Below are positions 21,999 to 25,400 of a DNA stretch of 25,400 bases, piece by piece. A program made the position numbers and the translations under genes. Below the pieces are notes generated by a model. The model saw only the letters and a program-made list of their open reading frames with translations. It was not told where the DNA came from and did not search any database. This DNA comes from a virus: IMG/VR virus record IMGVR_UViG_3300037882_003789, positions 1-25,400 of that record; one strand, written 5' to 3'. Positions within the stretch are counted from its first letter, which is position 1, and each line of letters opens with the position of its first letter.

Positions 21999-22037
21999 GT
22001 GTCCACTCGAGGACACCAATTTTGTGGCATCCTTTTT
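21999..22037 (+). terminator. Hairpin(s) after the deoxyribosyltransferase-like gene
   Basis: GTGTCC (21999-22004) pairs with GGACAC (22011-22016) around ACTCGA. An alternative pairing of GGA at 22011 with TCC at 22030-22032 ends in TTTTT (22033-22037). The two foldings exclude each other, which fits an attenuator or weak terminator before the coiled-coil protein gene. Confidence 0.4.
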
Positions 22038-22074
22038 AAAAACGAACTCTAAATTTTAATAACAGGAGTAAAAA

Positions 22075-22983
22075 ATGAGCAAAAAAAATGGATCAGCGAC
22101 CGTAGAAACCACCCCGGAAGAAACCGCTGTGGAGCTTTCTGAGGTTCTGGAAATCAATAACATCTATGATGATGAAGAAAAGAAGCTCCACAAGATCACC
22201 CCGGAGCGTCGTTCCCTGGCCGGTTTCCTTCACCAGCAGTTACTGATGGGTGCATTGATCACCGCCTTTGCCATCAAACGCATCTTTGATGAAAAGCTCT
22301 ACCTCGAATTGGGATGTGGTAGCAAAGAGGAATATTGCGAAACCATGCTACCGTTTAATCGCAAACAGGCTTACAAATACTTCGCCGTTGCTGAAAAATT
22401 CGGCAAATATCTCCCCGCCAACTTCGATCCTGCCAAACCCCTGGTGGAAGGCGAAAACCCCCTGCCCACCACCGAGATCACCAAACTCTACGAGCTTACC
22501 CGCCTGGAACCGGAACAACTCGACCAGCTAATGGATGGCGAGTCCGTTGGAAACATCGACCCCCAAAACATCCACGTCCTCTCTGCCAACGCCCTGCGTG
22601 GGCAAATTAAAGAAATGCGCAAAACCTACGGAAGCCGGGTCACCAACCTGGAGGAGCAGGTAAAAACCCTCAAAGAGGAAATCAAAAACAAGCAGCACCT
22701 GGTGGCCGAGGCCAAACAGCTAAAAGAAGATTACGTCTTCCTGCAAACCCACTTCGAGAAACCGGCTGCCACCTTAAAGGAAAAAGAAAAAAACCTGGAA
22801 CTCGCCCGTAAGCACATGCACGACCTCCAGCCGGCCCTGCTAAATTGCAACATCTCCGCCGACGATCCCGACACCTTACAAGATGACCTCATGGATTTAA
22901 TCAACCACATACAATGGATCGTCGATTACAGCAAAACCGTTTACGGCGAAGTGCTCTTATCCTTTATCGAAAGACGCCAATAA
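22075..22983 (+). CDS. Coiled-coil phage protein (302 aa)
   Basis: No known family was secured. Residues of about 41-112 form a helical domain (ERRSLAGFLHQQLLMGALIT, then LELGCGSKEEYCETMLPFNR and KQAYKYFAVAEKFGKYL) that resembles the host-killing or partition-type helical domain of DUF3102-like proteins. Residues of about 175-250 are a coiled coil (RVTNLEEQVKTLKEEIKNKQ). The C-terminus is helical and acidic. AACAGGAG lies before the ATG, after the hairpin region. It comes before gemA and transposase, so it may work in DNA-linked early functions. Confidence 0.65.
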   Translation: MSKKNGSATVETTPEETAVELSEVLEINNIYDDEEKKLHKITPERRSLAGFLHQQLLMGALITAFAIKRIFDEKLYLELGCGSKEEYCETMLPFNRKQAYKYFAVAEKFGKYLPANFDPAKPLVEGENPLPTTEITKLYELTRLEPEQLDQLMDGESVGNIDPQNIHVLSANALRGQIKEMRKTYGSRVTNLEEQVKTLKEEIKNKQHLVAEAKQLKEDYVFLQTHFEKPAATLKEKEKNLELARKHMHDLQPALLNCNISADDPDTLQDDLMDLINHIQWIVDYSKTVYGEVLLSFIERRQ

Positions 22984-22993
22984 GGAAACCAAC

Positions 22994-23476
22994 ATGGCCA
23001 CCGCTAAGCAGATAAAAGTTATAAAAGCCATCCAGCGCGATAAATTCTCCAGCGATGAAGAATACCGCGACTGGCTGCGTAACAACTTCAAAGTCACTTC
23101 CTGCACCAAACTCAACAACCAGGAAGCCAGCGAAGCCATTCAACTGCTTACCGAGGGAAAAATAAAACCGGTCACTCCCGCAAAATATCGAGGCAACGGC
23201 AAACGCGGCAGCCAGGTGCACCTGACACCCGCCCAGGCTGAGCGTATCCGTATCCTGGAAGAAATCCTCGACTGGCATTCCAACGGTCGCCGTCTGCAAG
23301 GATTTATGAAGCGTATCTTCAACCGTGAAACCCGCGTTGACTGGCTAAAAAATTACGAAGCCGTAAAGCTCATTCTGGGAATGACCAAATTAATTTCCGG
23401 TAAAGACGAAACCCTTTTTAAAAAACTTAATTCCATGAACAACTCCGAACTCCAAACCTATCGGGAAAACCTGTAA
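22994..23476 (+). CDS. gemA: GemA-like early protein (DUF1018, Mu gp16)
   Basis: The 160-residue protein matches the GemA/gp16 family: ATAKQIKVIKAIQRDKFSSD at the start, then a YRDWLRNNFKVTSCTKLNNQ stretch with the conserved 'short helix, S-C-T-K-L, E-A' order, and EASEAIQLLTEGK. The C-terminal part is basic and helical (ERIRILEEILDWHSNGRRLQ). In Mu, GemA affects host DNA gyrase-related functions. Here the gene overlaps the transposase start (TAATG), a neighbour choice not found in Mu. AAGGAAA lies before the ATG. Confidence 0.85.
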   Translation: MATAKQIKVIKAIQRDKFSSDEEYRDWLRNNFKVTSCTKLNNQEASEAIQLLTEGKIKPVTPAKYRGNGKRGSQVHLTPAQAERIRILEEILDWHSNGRRLQGFMKRIFNRETRVDWLKNYEAVKLILGMTKLISGKDETLFKKLNSMNNSELQTYRENL

Positions 23477-25107
23477 TGTTAAAAATTGACTGGAACGCAT
23501 TACGGGAGGAATGGATAGCCGCCCCTCACGGTGGCAAACGTGCGGTCATCCAAAACTATGCTAAAACCTGTAACGTCAGCTACGCCACCCTCTATCGTGG
23601 CCTGCAAAAACGTTACGGCCCCACAAAAGATGTTATTCGGGAGAAAAAAGTGCCGGATCAAATAATCGACGAAGTTGCCAAAATTAAAATCGCCGGGGAA
23701 AAACTGTCCCTCAGTCCCCGGGAACTATCCACCGGGCTTTGCATCGACATCCTTTCTAAGGAGGGAAAAATCAAGGACGGTGACGTAACTGTCAGCACCG
23801 TAAACCGACGCCTCCGGGGATCCGGTTTTCGTATGGAAAACCCGGTGGTGCGGTTTGAATGTTCCCGCGCCAACCAGGAGCACCAGATGGACTTCACCCG
23901 CTCCAAATATTTCCAGATGTATAAATTCTCCGAACTGGATAACGACTGGCTTCTCAAACGCTCCGGTAAAAACCTGGAATACAAAGAGCACGATAAAAAA
24001 TTCCGCACCTGGATTGTATCCCTGGTCGATAGCTACTCACGCGTGCGCCTGTCGCGTGCCTATCCCGCCACTAATGAAAGTGCCTTCCTCGGGCTCGGAT
24101 TCCTGCACTGGGTATGGACTCGTGAGGAAGATGCCATCCCTTTGCGCTACCTGTCCGATATTTTGAAAACCGACAACGGCGCATTTGCCAAACGCACCGA
24201 AGTAACCGCCGCCTTTACTTCCCTCGGCGTTGACCTGCGCACCAGCGCCCCCGGCAATAAAGACAGCCAGGGAAAAGTAGAACGACCCTTCCGCACCCTC
24301 TGGCAACGCTTCGAGTTATTCCTATCGGTTAAAATGGATCGCGCCGGCCAGGAAACTCTACTGCTACGTGAATACAACGACCTGTTGCTGGAATACTGCG
24401 CCCAGGAAATGCAAGAAGCCCATCCCATCCACCGACTGCATACTCGCGAAGCGCTTTACCGCCAGAGCATCCTGCAACACGCCCCCCGCCAGTTTGATGG
24501 CGACATCTTCGACCACGCCTTCCGTGTCGAAGAAAGACAAGTCGGGCGCGACCTGATGGTAAAGTTCCGGGGAGAAAATTACGAAGCCCCCCTTTACTGC
24601 CTCGGAAAATCCATCCGCGTCTATCAAAATATGAACGGTGAATTAATGGGCGACCTGATAGATGATTACCGTGAAAAGCCCTTCCTATTAACTCCCTACC
24701 GCGTCCGGGAATACGACGATTACGAAAACCGTCCCCACGGTACCTACCGCCAGCAGATGGAAAAAGAACTCCGCCAGGAAAAACAGGCCAAAGTCAAAGA
24801 TACCCACGACCCCGCCGCCGCCGAATCCCAACCCGCCAAACAAAAATTCTTGCCGCCCCGCCCCATAGCGGCCAAAGCCGAAAGTGTTTTCACCTTAAAT
24901 AATTCCCCGGAAACCTTTAAAAGCCCTTTTGAAGCCCAGGCTTACATCGGAAAACAACTGCCGGAAGGTTACACCTATCAAACCTTCCGCCACGTGTTCG
25001 ACGATCTCCTGGAAAGCACTCTGGAGAAAAAAGCCATAGACGCCGTGCTGCTGGCCGTTAAAGAGACCCTGGGAGATAATAACCTTAAACTCATTCAAGG
25101 AGGATAA
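23476..25107 (+). CDS. Mu-like DDE transposase (MuA/TnsB type)
   Basis: The protein has 543 residues. An N-terminal DNA-binding region (about 8-50, including GGKRAVIQNYAKTCNVSYAT) is followed by an rve-type core. The acidic triad is D139 (in HQMDFT), D233 (LKTDNG) and E269 (SQGKVERPF), so D-D-35-E. A Mu-type C-terminal domain follows (about 330-400) and a charged linker leads to a final helical part (ESTLEKKAIDAVLLAVKE) that may contact the ATPase. It would pair the prophage ends and join them to target DNA. It overlaps gemA and is followed by AAGGAGGA for the next gene. The D(35)E spacing is closer to TnsB than to MuA (55). Confidence 0.93.
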   Translation: MLKIDWNALREEWIAAPHGGKRAVIQNYAKTCNVSYATLYRGLQKRYGPTKDVIREKKVPDQIIDEVAKIKIAGEKLSLSPRELSTGLCIDILSKEGKIKDGDVTVSTVNRRLRGSGFRMENPVVRFECSRANQEHQMDFTRSKYFQMYKFSELDNDWLLKRSGKNLEYKEHDKKFRTWIVSLVDSYSRVRLSRAYPATNESAFLGLGFLHWVWTREEDAIPLRYLSDILKTDNGAFAKRTEVTAAFTSLGVDLRTSAPGNKDSQGKVERPFRTLWQRFELFLSVKMDRAGQETLLLREYNDLLLEYCAQEMQEAHPIHRLHTREALYRQSILQHAPRQFDGDIFDHAFRVEERQVGRDLMVKFRGENYEAPLYCLGKSIRVYQNMNGELMGDLIDDYREKPFLLTPYRVREYDDYENRPHGTYRQQMEKELRQEKQAKVKDTHDPAAAESQPAKQKFLPPRPIAAKAESVFTLNNSPETFKSPFEAQAYIGKQLPEGYTYQTFRHVFDDLLESTLEKKAIDAVLLAVKETLGDNNLKLIQGG

Positions 25108-25108
25108 C

Positions 25109-25249
25109 ATGAGAAGTTTTTTAATTTCCATTTTTAAAAGACGCTTCCGAAAAATCTGTATGGGATGCTGGGGCTGGAAAGACGGCGTCTGTAACTGGTG
25201 CCAGCACTGCCCCGATTGCGGCCATATAAACGTTTGTCCCAAACGATAA
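25109..25249 (+). CDS. Cysteine-rich mini-protein
   Basis: The 46-residue product has a basic, hydrophobic N-terminus (MRSFLISIFKRRFRKI) and seven cysteines: C17, C20, C28, C31, C34, C37 and C43, in CxxC pairs with His33 and His39 nearby. It would bind one or two zinc ions. The ATG follows the transposase stop by one base, and AGGAGGA overlaps the transposase end. It is squeezed between transposase and ATPase genes, so it may belong to the transposition machinery. No family was recognised. Confidence 0.65.
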   Translation: MRSFLISIFKRRFRKICMGCWGWKDGVCNWCQHCPDCGHINVCPKR

Positions 25250-25265
25250 CCGAAAGGAGTTTCAC

Positions 25266-25400
25266 ATGAATAACCGTATTTTAAATCATTTTGGCATCAA
25301 CCAGCTAATATTCTTCCTTAGCGAAACCGTCCGCCGCTTCATCAACGACGTAAAAGATGCCATTCTCAACGACCGTATGATCGCCTTAAGTGGAGCCGTC
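25266..25400 (+). CDS. Truncated N-terminus, probable MuB/TnsC-type AAA ATPase
   Basis: The frame runs from ATG 25266 to the window edge, 45 residues, with AAAGGAG before the start. The last residues (DRMIALSGAV) look like the beginning of a Walker A motif of the GxxGxGKT type, which would continue just beyond the edge. Upstream is an amphipathic helix (LNHFGINQLIFFLSETVRRF). Position directly after the transposase and a mini-protein fits the target-choosing ATPase of Mu- and Tn7-like elements. The rest of the gene is not visible, so the assignment is an inference. Confidence 0.6.
   Translation, partial: MNNRILNHFGINQLIFFLSETVRRFINDVKDAILNDRMIALSGAV

Noticed and set aside
1-25400. CRISPR array, tRNA or rRNA gene
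   Set aside because: No regularly spaced repeats with unique spacers and no tRNA- or rRNA-like sequence were noticed by eye. The GCGACAAATGA repeats are only two and too close together.

Overview
This window is most of a transposable (Mu-like) siphovirus, probably an integrated prophage. Almost every gene fits a phage morphogenesis or early module. The family set is diagnostic: a DUF935/gp29-type portal, gp27/gp28-type terminases, gpG, gp36 and gp37-like connectors, a gpI-like protease with a scaffold tail, a GemA/DUF1018 protein and a DDE transposase. The transposase is followed by the first residues of what looks like a MuB/TnsC-type ATPase. No sheath or contractile baseplate gene is seen, and there is a tape measure, so a long non-contractile tail is likely.

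The host looks Gram-negative. One gene encodes a lipoprotein signal, two others encode Sec-type signals, and an exported beta-helix/LamG protein resembles those of FCB-type bacteria. The strong AGGAG ribosome binding sites and the TTGACA-17-TAAACT promoter do not fit typical Bacteroidia, so a lineage such as Calditrichota or Ignavibacteriota is only a guess.

Layout. Positions 1-250 hold a short open frame that may be interrupted host DNA, then tandem GCGACAAATGA repeats that look like a transposon end. Positions 252-13122 are on the minus strand. Read leftwards from 13122 they give protease/scaffold, capsid, small structural and membrane proteins, a likely tail tube, a tail chaperone pair joined by a -1 frameshift, tape measure, distal tail proteins, fibre and two exported proteins. 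Positions 13275-18656 are on the plus strand: portal, small and large terminase, gpG, gp36, gp37 and two small membrane proteins, closed by a terminator. Positions 18698-19084 encode a repressor on the minus strand. From 19215 to the right edge is an early operon: Ner/Cro-like, CII-like and other HTH regulators, small unknowns, an AT-rich deoxyribosyltransferase-like gene, a coiled-coil protein, GemA, transposase, a Cys-rich mini-protein and the truncated ATPase.

How it works together: two palindromic operators between repressor and Ner form the lysis/lysogeny switch, one of them lying exactly in the spacer of the early promoter. The early operon would make transposase and ATPase for replicative transposition. 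The late genes diverge from a roughly 150-bp region between protease and portal, unlike the single late direction of Mu. No endolysin and no Mu gpF-like minor head protein is recognisable in the window.
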